Below are positions 28,401-43,400 of a DNA stretch of 64,000 bases, piece after piece. Both the position numbers and the translations under genes were made by a program. The notes below the pieces were generated by a model, which was not told the origin of the DNA, did no database searches, and saw only the letters and a list, made by a program, of their open reading frames with translations. How positions within the stretch are numbered: the first letter of the stretch is position 1; each line of letters opens with the position of its first letter. This DNA comes from Stomorhina lunata (Eukaryota > Arthropoda > Insecta > Diptera > Rhiniidae): the NCBI GenBank assembly GCA_933228675.1, contig OW121742.1, positions 18,823,850-18,887,849 on the forward strand, in the 5' to 3' direction.

Positions 28401-31400
28401 CCGCAAATTTTTTCTATAAAAAAATTTGATACCGCAAATTTTATCTATAAAAAATTTGATTCAGCAAATTTTTTCTATAAAAAGTTTGATACCGCAAATG
28501 TTTTCTATAAAAAATTTGATACCGGAATTTTTCTCTATAAAAAATTTTGATACCCAACATTTTTTTTTAATAAAAAATTTTGATACCGAACATTTTTTAA
28601 TAAAAAATTTTGATACTGAAAATTTTTTCTATAAAAAAATTTTGATACCGAAATTTTTTTTTTTTATTAAAAAATTTTGAAACCAAAAATATTTTTTATA
28701 AAAAAAATTTGAAACCAAAAATTTTTTTAGAAAAACATTTTTAACCGAATTTTTTTTTTTATAAAAAAAAAATTTTGAAACCTAAATAATTTTTTCTATA
28801 ACAAAATTTTGATATACACAATTTTTGATACAAAAAATTTTCTATAAAAAAGTTTTGAAACCGAAAATTATCTACAAAAAACTATTTTGATGCGGAAAAT
28901 TTTTTCTATAAAACATTTTTGATACCAAAAATTTTTCCATAAAAAAAAATTTGAGACGGAATATTTTTATATAAAAAAAATTTTGAAACCAAAAATGTTC
29001 CAAAAAAAAAAAAATTTAAAACCAAAAAGGTTTCAATAAAAAATGTTATTACCGAAAATTTTGTATGAAAAAGATTTGATACCGAAAATTTTCTGCAAAA
29101 AAATTTTGATACCGAAAATTTTCTATAAAAAAATTTTGATACAGACAATTTTCTAAAAAAAATTTTTAATACCAAAAATTAAAAAAAAAAAAAAATTTTA
29201 ATACAAGAATTTTTTTTAAATAAATTTGTAATACCGAAAAGTTTTCCTATAAAAAAATATTGTTTCCAAAAATTTTTTCTACAAAAAAATTTTGATAGTG
29301 AAAATTTTTTCTATAAAAAAATTTAATATCGAAAATTTTTCCGTTATTAAATTTTTAATACCAAAAATTGTTCTAAAAAATTTTAAACCGAAAATGTTTC
29401 TATACAAAATTTTAAAAACGAAAATATTTTCTATACCAAAGTTTTGATACCGAACATTTTTTCAATAAAAAAATTTTGATACCAAATATTTTTTGATATC
29501 AAAAATTTTTTTATAAAAAAATTTTCACATCAACATTTTTTTTATGTAAAATTTTTGTTATTAAAATTTTTTCTATAAAAATTTTTTGATATTTTTTGAT
29601 ATCAAAAATTTTTCTATAAAAATTTTTGATAACAAAAATTTCTATAAAAAATTGTCTATACCAAAAATGTTTCTATAAAAATTTTTTGATACCAAAAATT
29701 TGTCTATAAAATTTTGATATTAAAAATTTTTCCATAAAAAAATATTTAATATCAAGATTTTTTTTATAAAACATTTTTTTTCTGTAAAAAAATTTTTGAT
29801 ACCGAAAGTTTTTCTATACCGAAAATTTTTTTTATACAAAAATTTTGTTATCAAAAATTTTTCTATAAAAAATTTTTAATATCAAAAATTTTTCTATAAA
29901 AAATTTGTAATATCAAAAATTTTTTTATAAAAAATTTTAATACCAAAAATTTTTCTATAAAAAATTTTTGATACCAAAAATTTTTCTATAAAAAATTTTT
30001 GATACCAAAAATTTTTCTATAAAAAATTTTTGATACCAAAAATTTTTCTATAAAAAAATTTTTGATACCAAAAATTTTTCTATAAAAAATTTTTGATACC
30101 AAAAATTTTTCTATAAAAAATTTTTGATACCAAAAATTTTTCTATAAAAAATTTTTGATACCAAAAATTTTTCTATAAAAAATGTTTGGTATTCAAAATT
30201 TTTTATAGATACAGAAATAGATTTTTTTTCATACCAAAAATTTTTCTATAAAAATTTTTGACTCCAAAAATTTTTCTATAAAAAATTTTGGATACCAAAA
30301 ATTTTTCTATAAAAATTTTTTGATATCAAAAATTTTTCTATAAAAATTTTTGACTCCAAAAATTTTTCTATAAAAAATTTTTGATACCAAAAATTTTTCT
30401 ATAAAAAAATTTTTGATACCAAAAATTTTTCTATAAAAAATGTTTGATACCAAAAATTTTTCTATAAAAAATGTTTGATACCAAAAATTTTTCTATAAAA
30501 ATTTTTTGATATCAAAAATTTTTCTATAAAAATTTTTTGATATCAAAAATTTTTCTATAAAAATTTTTTGATATCAAAAATTTTTCTATAAAAATTTTTT
30601 GATATCAAAAATTTTTCTATAAAAATTTTTTGATATCAAAAATTTTTCTATAAAAATTTTTTGATATCAAAAATTTTTCTATAAAAATTTTTTGATATCA
30701 AAAATTTTTCTATAAAAATTTTTTGATATCAAAAATTTTTCTATAAAAATTTTTTGATAGCAAAAATTTTTCTACACAAATGTTTTGATTTCAAAAATTT
30801 TTCTATAAAAATTTTTTTGATATCAAAAATTTTTCTATAAAAATTTTTTGATATCAAAAATTTTTCTATAAAAATTTTTTTGATATCAAAAATTTTTCTA
30901 TAAAAATTTTTTGATATCAAAAATTTTTCTATAAAAATTTTTTGATATCAAAAATTTTTCTTTAAAAATTTTTTGATATCAAAAATTTTTCTATAAAAAT
31001 TTTTTGATATCAAAAATTTTTCTATAAAAATTTTTTGATATCAAAAATTTTTTTATAAAAATTTTTTTGATATCAAAAATTTTTCTATAAAAATTTTTTG
31101 ATATCAAAAATTTTTCTATAAAAATTTTTTGATAGCAAAAATTTTTCTATAAAAATTTTTTGATATCAAAAATTTTTCTATAAAAATTTTTTGATATCAA
31201 AATTTTTCTATAAAAATTTTTTGATATCAAAAATTTTTCTATAAAAATTTTTTGATATCAAAAATTTTTCTATAAAATTTTTTTCTATACAAAATTTTTG
31301 ATACCAAAAATTTTTCTATAAAAAGTGTTTAATAAGAAAAATTTTTCTATAAAAAATTTTTGATATCAAAAATTTTTCTATAAAAATTTTTTGATATCAA

Positions 31401-34400
31401 AAATTTTTCTATAAAAATTTTTTGATATCAAAAATTTTCTTTTAAAAATTTTTTGATATCAAAAATTTTCTTATAAAATTTTTTCGATATCAAAAATTTT
31501 TCTATAAAAAATTTAAAAATTCAAAAATTTAATTAAAAAAAATTTGTTGAACAAAAATTTTTCTATAAAAAATTTTTGGTACCAAAAATGTTTCTATAAA
31601 TAATTTTTGATGCTAAAAATTTTTCAAAAAATAATTTTTATCATATTTCACTATATTTGCCTTTATATTTCAAACATTGTTTTTAAAGACTCTAAATGGC
31701 ACAAAAATCAATCAGAATCTTTTGTTGATATTCCAACATTTATGTCATATTTTCTTAAATAATATTTTCAAATATTTACCATTTTCTGATTAACTAGCAA
31801 AATATTTTAAATAGACACCTTTTGACTTAAGATGATTAAGAAAAATATTCTGACATTTTCACTTATTTGCATAATTTTTGCTGTTTACACCCCAAATTTA
31901 TAGACAATTTTTGACTTTTTTTTTGCCAAAAGACCAAGTGATAAAGGTATTTACTAGTTTTTCTAATATTAAAGATATTATGGGTTTTTGAGCAAATATT
32001 ATTAAACACAAAGTAGTCAACACATTATTTATAATCTGTTAAAATATCAGCAACTAAAAAAAATTTAAATTTTTGTTTAAATAATAAATTGTGAAAAAAA
32101 ATCTACATATCATTTGATATTTGAATAAAATGAAAACAGAAAAAAAAATAGTTTTGATTGCATTTATGCATAAACTATTTAAATGTCAATAGTATTTAGA
32201 AAAAAGGAATTTTTTAAAAGCTTAAATTTTGCTTAATATGACCAGTAGATATTAAAATGCTATTTATGTTAACATTTTGTTAACAAAACCATTTTTAAAC
32301 AGAAAAGATGACAACCTGACATTATAAGGAAAATAAAGTGTCATTTAATAAAATTTTAAAAAATAAAATTTGTAATAAGTTTCTATTACAAAAAAGTAAA
32401 TTTTTTGGTTTTCCTATATTTTATTTAAATCTTTAAATATTTACCAATCGTCTTAAAGTTTTAAATTACATTTTTTATTTAACAAATTTGCTGAGATAAA
32501 ATTTCCTAAAATAAAAATTTAAAATTTATCTGGGCGTCTAAAATTATATCATTTCCCAATCCATTATATTCTTTAAGAGCAAACATAGCAAATCTGTTAA
32601 ATTTGCTGCCGTTTGTCTAAATAATTTTTCAATTTAAAATCTACGATGTTGATTTTTATGTTACCCATAATGTTTTGGCTTAAGAGGATTTCGCAAAACG
32701 TGATTTAAAGTCTTGTGGTCAAAATTTAGGCATTAAGTAAGAAGAAAATATATAGAAAAAAACCCCAAATCTCCCATAAAACCATAAAAAAGTCTAAGAA
32801 AAATCACTCCACATGGATGAAAAACAAATGTTGATTGTTTAGATTTTTTTCTTTTTGATATTTTGAACGCCTTTCGTGCTTTAAACCATGCGTTGTTGCA
32901 TCATCACCATCAGACTCATGGACGTCTTATTATGCAGCATCCACCAAAAAAGCAACAAGCGGACAGTGCAAAAAAAAAAAGTTTAGTGGGTTTAAAATCA
33001 AATAACATGATCCCCCTCCTTAGCAAAAATAGAAAAATAAAGAAAAAACAAATCTTTGGTCAATGCTTGAACAGCTTCCTTCAAGATTTGAGGCAGTGTG
33101 CCACAAGTAGTGGCAGTCTTAAATTTTGGAAGTACAAATGTTTGGCTTGAATTAAACACCATGATGTCAGACTATGTATGTTTTGGAAAAAAGAAACCAA
33201 CCAAGACTTGTGACTCAGATTACATGCGCTAAAATTATGTTTACCCAATTTTTGTTTTTTTTTTTTGTTGGTGTGTCTTCTAGAGATTTGTATAATTTTT
33301 GTCTGAACATTTGAAATCATTTCATTACAATTTTATATAAATACGCTTGATTGTTAAGAAAAACAAGCACACAAATTAATAAAATTAAATTGCAGCATTT
33401 ATTTTCTTGTTGTTTTGCTTTTTCTTTGAAAAAATCGAAAAAAACAATTCACTCATTTTGCTCATTCATCTTGTAGCTGTTACAAGCAATTTTATGCTGC
33501 CTATAAAAGTGATAATTAATTGCGACTTATGGAGTGATTTATTTAAGCTTTTATTAAATGAAACATAAAACAATCGGCTGTAAAAATAACAATTATTTTA
33601 AAATTTGCAAAACAAAAATTTTGGGCTATAAAAGTTTTGGTTTTTCTATCGAATGAATATTTTATGTAAAATATTTTTTGAAGGTTATGAGCCTATGATC
33701 GAGCCTAGGGTCAGGTCATAAGTTTTTTTTGGAAAACTATGCGATCTAAAATTTTAAATTTCTTCTTTCAAAAAATTTGAATAAAAAAATTTATTTCTAA
33801 AAAATTTTAAAGGGTATATTTTTTGACATAAAAGTAAGAAGTGTCCGTACTCCATACAATTGGATATGGGTTCAATAACATATTCGTCCAAATTCTTGGC
33901 TATACTTGCCAAAAATTTCTGATTTTATCTCTATTGATTTAATTTTAATTTATCTTCACATAATTTTGATTCAAAGTTTGTGTCTTAAGTCTTTTGATTT
34001 GCATTTTTTGAGAATCTTCATTTAAGTATTCCCTCTATTAAATACGATACATTTACGAAGTTTTAGATCAATTTAATTCCCAACATCTTTATAATAATAT
34101 TAAAACATTCTCTTAGATTTCCTGTCAGTGGCTGGGTAAAGCTCTTCTTTACAAAGCATTCAGCTCGATTTAGTGACAATTTCGAAGGCTATAGTTAAGA
34201 CAAAAGTTCAAACTGTTAACAAAAAATTGTAAGGACTGTAGTCCAGATTATAGTCGAGACAATAGCCTGGACTATAGCAGAGACAATTATCCATACTGTA
34301 ATTAAAACAGTAGTCCTAACTAAGGCAAGACAATAATTCCGAACATAGTCAGGACAATAGTCCATACTTTAGTCGAGACATTGTGCACACTACAGTTAAG

Positions 34401-37400
34401 GCAAAAGTCCGAACTATAGTAGAGATAATTGTCCAGACTTTAGTTAAGACAAAAGTCCTAACAAAGTGGATATATTAATCCCGATTATAGTCAAGACAAT
34501 AGTCCAGACTTTAGTCGAGATAGTAGCCCTGACTGTAGTTAAGACAATAGTTCTGACCAAGTGGAGATATTAATCCAAAATGTATTCAAGACAATAGTCC
34601 AGGCTATAGTCTAGACAGTAGACCAGACTATAGTTGGGACAATTGTCCAGACTGTAGGTAAAACAATAGTCCTGACAAAGTGGATACATTAATCCCGAAT
34701 ATAGTCAAGACAATAGTCCAGACTTTAGTCGAGATAGTAGCCCTGACTGTAGTTAAGACAATAGTTCTGACCAAGTGGAGATATTAATCCAAAATGTATT
34801 CAAGACAATAGTCCAGGCTTTAGTCGAGACAGTAGACCAGACTATAGTCGGGACAATTGTCCAGACTGTAGGTAAGACAATAGTCCTGCCTAAGTCGAGA
34901 CAATAATCTCGAATCTTGTCAAGAAAATAGTTCAGACTTTAGTCGAGACAATTGTCCACGTTACAATTGAGACAATAGTCTTGACTAAAGTAGAGACAAT
35001 TGTTCAGTCTGTAGTTAAGACAATTGTAGTCGAGACAATAGAAGTGAATTTTACTTACTTAAATGGCCTATATTTACAATACAATCTTTTAAGGTGAAAA
35101 GCCGAACATATTTTGGAATTTCATTCACTTCGATCTTATGTACATATTCTCCAATTTCGTAGGTCAAACTTTGAGAGATTTTCCTCTACTGGGTCCTTCC
35201 ATCAAAGTACGCGGTCTTCTAACATTCGGGGGCCGTTTTCGTTATAATTTTAGCTTTTTCATAGTAATTGGTTTTTCTGTGGGTTACTAGCCCCAGGTCC
35301 TAAGCCATATTTTTATAGTTCTTATGAAAGAACTTGCGGCACATGTTAGCTCACCATTTTAACGGGTGTTTAACGGTGTTAACCGGCTGATACCACTAGG
35401 AGGTCAGTGTCCATAGTTTTTTGATAAAAAATTTTTCTATAGAAAAATTTTTGATAAAAAAAATTTTCAAACATTTTTTTTTATCAAAAATTTTTCCATA
35501 AAAAAATTTTTTATCAAAAATTTTTCCATAAAAAATTTTTTTATAAAAAATTTTTCCATAGAAAATTTTTTTTCAAAAATTTTTCCATAGAAAATTTTTT
35601 TATCAAAAATTTTTCCATAGAAAATTTTTTTATCAAAAATTTTTCCATAGAAAATTTTTTTATCAAAAACCTTTCTATAGAAATTTTTTTTTATCAAAAG
35701 TTTTTCTATAGAAAATTTGTTTATTAAAAATTTTTCAATAGAAAATTTTTTTATTAAAAATTTTTCAATAGAAATTTTTTTTATCAAAAATTTTTCTGTA
35801 GAAAATTTTTTATTAAAAATTTTTCTATAGAAAATTTTTTTATCAGAAAGTTTTCCATAGAAAATTTTTTTATCAAAAACCTTTCTATAGACATTTTTTT
35901 TATCAAAAATTTTTCTATAGAAAATTTTTAATCAAAATTTTTCAATAGGAAATTTTTATCAAAAAGTTTTCCATAGAAAATTTTTTTATCAAAAATTTTT
36001 CAATAGATTTTTTTTTTTAGAAAATTTTTATCTAAAAGTTTTTCATTAAAAATTTTTCTATAGAAAATTGTGTTATTTTATGTGTTATTTTTCTAAAGAA
36101 AATTTTTTATCAAAATTTTTCAATAGAAAATTTTTATCAAAAAGTTTTCCATAGAAAATTTTTTTATCAAAAATTTTTCTATAGAAATTTTTTTTATCAA
36201 AAATTTTTCTATAGAAAATTTTTAATCAAAATTTTTCAATAGGAAATTTTTATCAAAAAGTTTTCCATAGAAAATTTTTCAATAGAAATTTTTTTTTTAG
36301 AAAATTTTTATCAAAAAGTTTTCCATAGAAAACTTTTTCATTAAAAATGCTTCTATAGAAAACTGTGTTATTTTATGTGTTATTTTTCTAAAGAAAATTT
36401 TTTATCAAAATTTTTCAATAGAAAATTTTTATCAAAAAGTTTTCCATAGAAAATTTTTTTATCAAAAATTTTTCTATGTAAAATTGTCTATAGAAAATTT
36501 TGTTATCAAAAATTTTTCTATAGAATTTTTTTTTTAAATTTTTATTAAAAAGTTTTCTATAGAAATTTTTTTATCAAAAATTTTTCTATAGAAAATTTTT
36601 TTACCAAAAATTTTTATAAAGAAAATTTTGTTATTAAAAATTTTTCTATAGAAATATTTTATCAAAATTTTTTTCAATAGAAAATGTTTGATAAAAGAAA
36701 ATTTTGTGATAAAAAAATTTTCTATAGAAAATTTTTTATCAAAAATTTTTCTATAGAAGATTTAGAAATTTTTTAATATAAAAATATTTTTTTCGTAAAT
36801 TTTTTTATCGAAAAATTTTTCACAGAAAAATTTTTCTATAAAAAAATGTTTGGATTGAAATTATCTAAAAAATATAATACTCATTTTCTCGAGTTTTATT
36901 AATGATCGTGGTATTTACGAAAATTAAAAAAATTATGTGGCTTCTGGTGGTATGGGCTGCCTTCCCCTGATTATAACTAATACAATAACAAAAGCTAAAC
37001 TACACATTTCAATTAAAAACTAAAATTTCTAACACTAACCCACATTAGGCAAATAGAATTAAAACGAAGCATGAGAAAAAACTAATTTATGCTGTGATCA
37101 ACTTAAACCGATAAACTATAATTTGATGTCTCAGTAATTTTCCAATTATTAATTCAATAACTTAATGTTAGTTATTTATTAGTTTCTATAAAAAAGAAAA
37201 GAACAAGTCGAACATAAATTTATTAAAAATTACAGAAAAACGTTCATTAACTCGGGAACAATAAAATAGAATAAATTTTATAAAAATGTCACATAATTAT
37301 TTTTATAAATTTTTTTCTTAATACATTCAAAGTTAATTGAAGAAATGCAATTAAACTCAAAAAATTTATAAAAAAAAAGAAAATAAATTTTAAAACTTAA

Positions 37401-40400
37401 AACATATAAATTAACAACAAGATCATGTTTAAGATTTCACCAAGATTTGTCATAGCAAATAAAAATAACAAATCCTTCAACATATGAGAAAAAAATGTGT
37501 CATTTGTTTTATTTGTTTGTACGTAAAATTTTTTACCCAAAAAGTTAAAAAAAATTCATAAAAATTGTTATGTTACTTATATAGAGAGTGACAGTCTCTA
37601 GATGAACGTGCGTGCTTTTTATATATGACATTTATTAAATCCCAAACAATTGTCAATAAAAATTTCTACGAATTTTTTGTTTAATTTTTTTTTTTGTTGT
37701 ACTTTTGTTGATTTTGTGTTTAAATAATAAAAAAATTGTAATGATTTTTTAAAGCAGCCAATTCAATCTGTCTCCAGATGCATTTTACAGAAATTATTTT
37801 GACACACTTTAAGGTAAATAAAAAGTTATCTTAGGGTTGAGATATTGTGACATTGAATAAGACATTGATCACCAAATTAGAAGAAAACTAGCTCAAAGTT
37901 TTGGAAAAAATACATGATCTTCTTACTAGTTAAATTAATATTTAAATATTATCTAATAATATTTCATAATACGATATTTTCATTTTAATATGAACTCATT
38001 ATAGCCGAACTGTGTAGGGTTACAAAAATTCGTTATTCTGACATAAACATTTTTGATCACATTTACCTCAAAAGTAATCATAACGTAGATCTCTTGTATG
38101 AGTGTCATAAAAAATTATTACAAATTCAGATAATTGTTAACGTTTTTTTCGTATTATTTCTCCCTTCAAAAAAAAGATGTTAAAATTTTTACAAACTCTT
38201 TTTAAAAATTCTGTATGAAGTAAAACAATAAAAATAATAATAAGACAATTCGTGTTGGAATTTTGATTAGTATTAACAAAAGATAAAACAATAAACTTTT
38301 ACCTTAAATAAAGAGGACAAGAAACACATTGAATAATTTTACAAATCTATAAAAATATTACTTACGGGGACCTGAACTAGGTTTCAGGTGACATATATAA
38401 TTTATAAGAAAATAATTGTTATTGAAAAGCAAAAATCAACTAACTCTGCTAAGAAATCAGAATTCTCGTTCTTGATTTGAAACAAAATAAATAAGATTTG
38501 GCACAAAATTGTATTGCATACTTTCAGGAATTTTAAGGTTATCATGTAAAACATTTAAGAATATCGTTGTAAATAATCGCCCTAAAGTATGAGCTGTGGC
38601 CTAATCATGGTATTCAATATTGATCGAAATCTTAGAAACATCTTTAAAAATATTTAATTAACATACTTTTAGGATCAGCTATAACATTTTACAACATATA
38701 AACGTATTAATACTTATCTGTCAAAAAAGGTCAATAATGAAGTCTTATTTAACTATATGTTTCTAAAAACAAAATCACATATAAACCCAATAAAATTCTG
38801 TATCAATTTTAATTTTATTAAATTTTTTTAATTCTAAACATCCCTAAAGTATGCTACAAAATATTTTCTGTGTTTACGAAATCCGTGATCTGGCCTTAGA
38901 CTACGAATTTTTTTGGTAATGTTTACAAACAAAAAGACATATTTAGACATAAATTTTTATGAAATTTTTAAAACGTAAATAATTTTAAAAACCCGTAAAG
39001 TATGCTACAAAAAAATTTACAAAAAAATCAGTGTTTTCGATCGATTTCGATTTCTGTGTTAGACATTATCATTTACGGAGCATGTGACTTATCCAACTTT
39101 CATATTTCTATCTAATGCAACGGATTGTCCTCTGAGCACTTATAAACCTCCAAAAACTTTGCAGAGTTTTATAAATCCTCTCTTTTACAATGAATTCCTA
39201 AACTAATGACACTTATATAATTTTGAATTTTTTTTTCAGACCAAAATATTTTAAATGGAAAATTTATGTAGTAAAAAAGTTTGAAATACTTTCTTGATTT
39301 CCTTAATTAAAACTCTATTTCTAATCTTGCATATCCATTTTTTTAAACAAATAAATTTATTAATTTTTCATAAGAAATTCAAAGTGTATTTATTACAAAA
39401 CATTAATCAATGGAAAATGGAAGGAATAAATATTACATTAGGTCTTTTCAATTCAACTAGACTATAAAAGAAAATTAAGAAAATTTTTTCCTGTCAAATA
39501 AACATAATTTCTAAACCACCTCAAAGTATGCAATGCATTTAAAACTAAGACTAGTGCTTCCATTGTAGTCTAAATATGTGGCTCAACTTTTACATAGTCT
39601 GAAATATCTGATAAATTTTACTCTAGACTATTCCCACGACTATAGTCTACAATATTTTTTCACTATAGGCTATTGTCTCGATTACAGTCTTGACTATAGT
39701 CTGAACTATTGTCTCGACTTTAGTCTCGACTATTGTTTCGATTTCAGTCTGAACTGTCTTGACTATAGTCTATTCTCTTGACTGTTTTCTTGTCTATAGT
39801 CTGGATTATTTTCTCAACTATAGTATGGACAATTGACTATAGTCTGAACTATTGTCTCGACTATAGTCTAGACTTTTCCTTCGACTTTAGTGTGGATTAT
39901 TATTTTGCATATAGTCTAGTATCGACTATAGCCTTGACTATTATCTTGCATATAGTCTGGACTATTGTCTCAAATGTACTGTGGACAATTGTCTGGGCTA
40001 TTGTTTTGACTATAATCTGAACTATTGTCTCGAATATAGTTTTCGAAATTGTATTGTATGGACTATTGTATCGAATAAATTCTTCAAAATTGTCTTAACT
40101 ATAGTCTGGACTATTCTGTATAATATAGTGTGGAAAATTGTGTTGACTATAGTCTTGAATATTGTCTCGACTATAGTCCGGACTATTGTCTCATCTGTAG
40201 TCTGGATTGCCAAATAGTTTTGACTGTAATCTTGTCTATAGTCTGGGCTATTGTCTTGGCTGTAATGTGAACAATTGTCCCGACTATAGTCTGGACTATT
40301 GTCTCAACTATAGTCTGGACTATTGTCTCGACTATAGTCTGGACTATTATCTCGACTATAGTCTGGACTGTTGTCTCGACTTTAGTCTGAACTAATGCCT

Positions 40401-43400
40401 CCACTATAGTCTGACTAGAATATAGTCTTCAAAATTGTCTTGACTTTGGTCTGAACTATCATCTAAACTGTAGTGTAATAAATTGTCTCGACTATGGTCT
40501 GGATTATTGTCTCGATTATAGTCTAATGTCTTGACTATAGTTTTGACTATTATCTTGTCTTTAGTCTGGGCTATTATATTAACTGTATTGTGGAAAATTG
40601 ACTATAGTCTAGGCTATTGTTTTGACCAAAGTCTGAGCTATTGTCTCGAATATAGTCTTCAAAATTGTCTTGACTATAGTCTGAATTAGTTTTGACTGTA
40701 ATCTTGTCTATAGTCTGGGCTATTGTCTTGGCTGTAATGTGAACAATTGTCCCGACTATAGTCTGGACTATTGTCTCGTCTATAGTCTGTACTATTGTCT
40801 CGACTATAGTCTGGATTATTGTCTCGATTATAGTCTAATGTCTTGACTATAGTTTTGACTATTATCTTGTCTTTAGTCTGGGCTATTATATTAACTGTAT
40901 TGTGGAAAATTGACTATAGTCTAGGCTATTGTTTTGACCAAAGTCTGAGCTATTGTCTCGAATATAGTCTTCAAAATTGTCTTGACTATAGTCTGAATTA
41001 TTTTCTCCATTATAGTCATTACTAATGTCTCAACTGCAGTGTGGGCAATTGTTTGAATTCAATCTTGACAATTGTCTCTACTAAAGTCGGGGCTATTGCG
41101 TCGACTATAATCTGGACTATTGTTTCGACTATACCCTGGACTATTGTTTCCACAATAGTCTGGACTATTGTCTCAAATACAGTCTTCGAATTTGCATCGA
41201 CTATAATCTTAAAATTTGTCTTGACTACGATCTGGGGTTTCCTTTTGGTTGTAGTCTAGACTATTTTCTCGAATATAGTATCTAGTCACTAGTCACTTTA
41301 GTCTGAACTGCTTTCTTGATTATAGTCCTTTTTAGCTTAAACTGTTGGCTCGACTGTTGTTTCGACTATAGCCCGAAATATTGTCTTGACTATAAAATTT
41401 TATTTCTTAGGTTCCAACATTGTTTTTCTAAATTTGTTTATATAAAATTAAAATGTTCTAATGCCCGTACGATGTATTTCATTTGCAATTTATTTAACTT
41501 TTATTATTATATTCTTGATGTGCTGTGGCGATGACCAGGTCTTTTGGCCAGAACACGTATTAGCATTTAATAAATAACGATGAAAGGGGAACCAAGCCAC
41601 GCTCAGTTGTGGTGGTATTGACTCCAGTGGTTGGTCTAGTGCTGTTCCAATGTACATGTTGCATTTATGTTCTTGTCAATTGTTTCAATGTTTTGTTAGA
41701 AAATCGTTATTTTTTCAAAGACTTTTGTGTCTTGTTTTAACGCTTGTTTTCAGCTTTAATTTTCTTTGTTTTTTCTTCATTTATTTATTAAGATTTTTTT
41801 CCATTTATTTTAAACCATGAATTAGAATTTATTGTAATTTTGTTTTATTCTAAAAACTTTTATAGCTATTAAATGTGGAAAAAAGTTTTCATATATTTTT
41901 ATACAGATTTTTTTTAGTATATTTTCAGTAAAATAAAGTTTGTTCATGTAAACGACATTTGACAAATTGTTTTTGATGTATTGTATATTTTAATTAAAAT
42001 AGAAAAAAAAGCTTTACATTTCTAGGAAAATATTGCTAAAGTGAGTATTTGAAATATAAAAATAAATATTACTTAAAGCAAAAGTAACGTGGGAAAATAT
42101 TACAGCCATAAGTCAGAGATATCATGTTCTAAAGTCAATTAAATCTTTAATGAATATAATTAAAAAAAGAACGAGAACTAGAAATTATAAGACCAGAAAG
42201 TAACCGCTGGCGATGAGTTTGTAGAATTGATTCTTGCTTCTACACTGTAATAAACTAAGTGAAAAAATATTTGCTATAAGTTTTGTCTTGCTATAGTCGA
42301 GACAAAGGTTCGGCAATATCCGAAAACACAAAGTCCATTCCTTAATCAAAATAATAGTTCAGACTTAATCTAAAAAATAGTCCGCACTACAGTCAAGACA
42401 ACAATCTAGGCTATAGTCAAGAAAATTTTTCAGACCGAAGTCGAAAAAGCCGAGGGGTAAACAAGATAATAGTCAGTAATACAGTCGATATTTTCAAGAA
42501 ATGATCTAGACTAGAATATTTTCTCGACTATAGGATTTTGTCTTGATTACAGTCTTGAATGTGTCTCGACTATAGTGTCTCGACTATAGTCTTGGCTATT
42601 ATCTTGTCTATAGTCCGAACTATTGTCTTGACTGTAATGAAGACAATTGCCTTGACTTTAGTCTGCGCTATTGTTTCGACCATAGTCAGGACCAATGTCT
42701 CGAATATAGTTTTCAAAATTGTCTAGACTGTAATGTTTAAAATTGTCCCGACTATAACATTCTCTACTTTTGTCTTATCTATCGTCTTGATTATTATCTC
42801 GACTTTTGAATTACTGACTTGACTATTATCACCACAACATTCTGGCTAATGTCTTGACTATAGTCGGCTATAGTCTTTGAAATTTTCTAAAAAATTATCT
42901 GGACTATAGTACTTAAATTATTTAAAAATTCATTCAAAACACTAGTCTTACCTCAAGACGATAGTCCATACAATAGTCGAGATAATACTCCAGGCTAAAG
43001 TCGAAACAATATTCCAGACTATAGTCGCGCAACAAGTCCACACTTTAGCCAAGACATACACCAGATTACAGTTGATACTATAGCTTTTATTGGAAGTTAT
43101 GCGTTATAAAATTTTCTTGTGAAAAATTTTTCATTATAAAATCCTCCTATAGAAAATTTTTTGTTATAGAATTTTCTCATAGAAAATTTTTTGTTATAGA
43201 ATTTTCCTATAGAAAATTTTTGGCTATAAATCATAAAATTTTCTTATAAAAAATTTTTCGTTATAAAATTTTCGTATAAAAAATTTTTGTTATTAGAAAA
43301 TTTTCGTAATAAAATTTTCTTTTAGAAAATTTTTCGTTATAAAATTTTCTTATAGAAAATTTTTCGTTATAAAATTTTCTTACAGAAAATTTTTTGTTTT

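Noticed and set aside
32863..33150. His-rich ORF as an extra dar1 exon
   Set aside because: No good splice sites in matching phase, and the join 22547 to 63102 already completes the zinc-finger linker exactly.
28426..36000. ORFs such as [10 protein letters not shown] and [10 protein letters not shown] repeats in arrays E and F
   Set aside because: They are again translations of the AT-rich repeat units.
39578..41259. Overlapping ORFs of the LDYSLDYC type in the AGTC array
   Set aside because: Eight-residue periodicity follows directly from the 24-bp unit.
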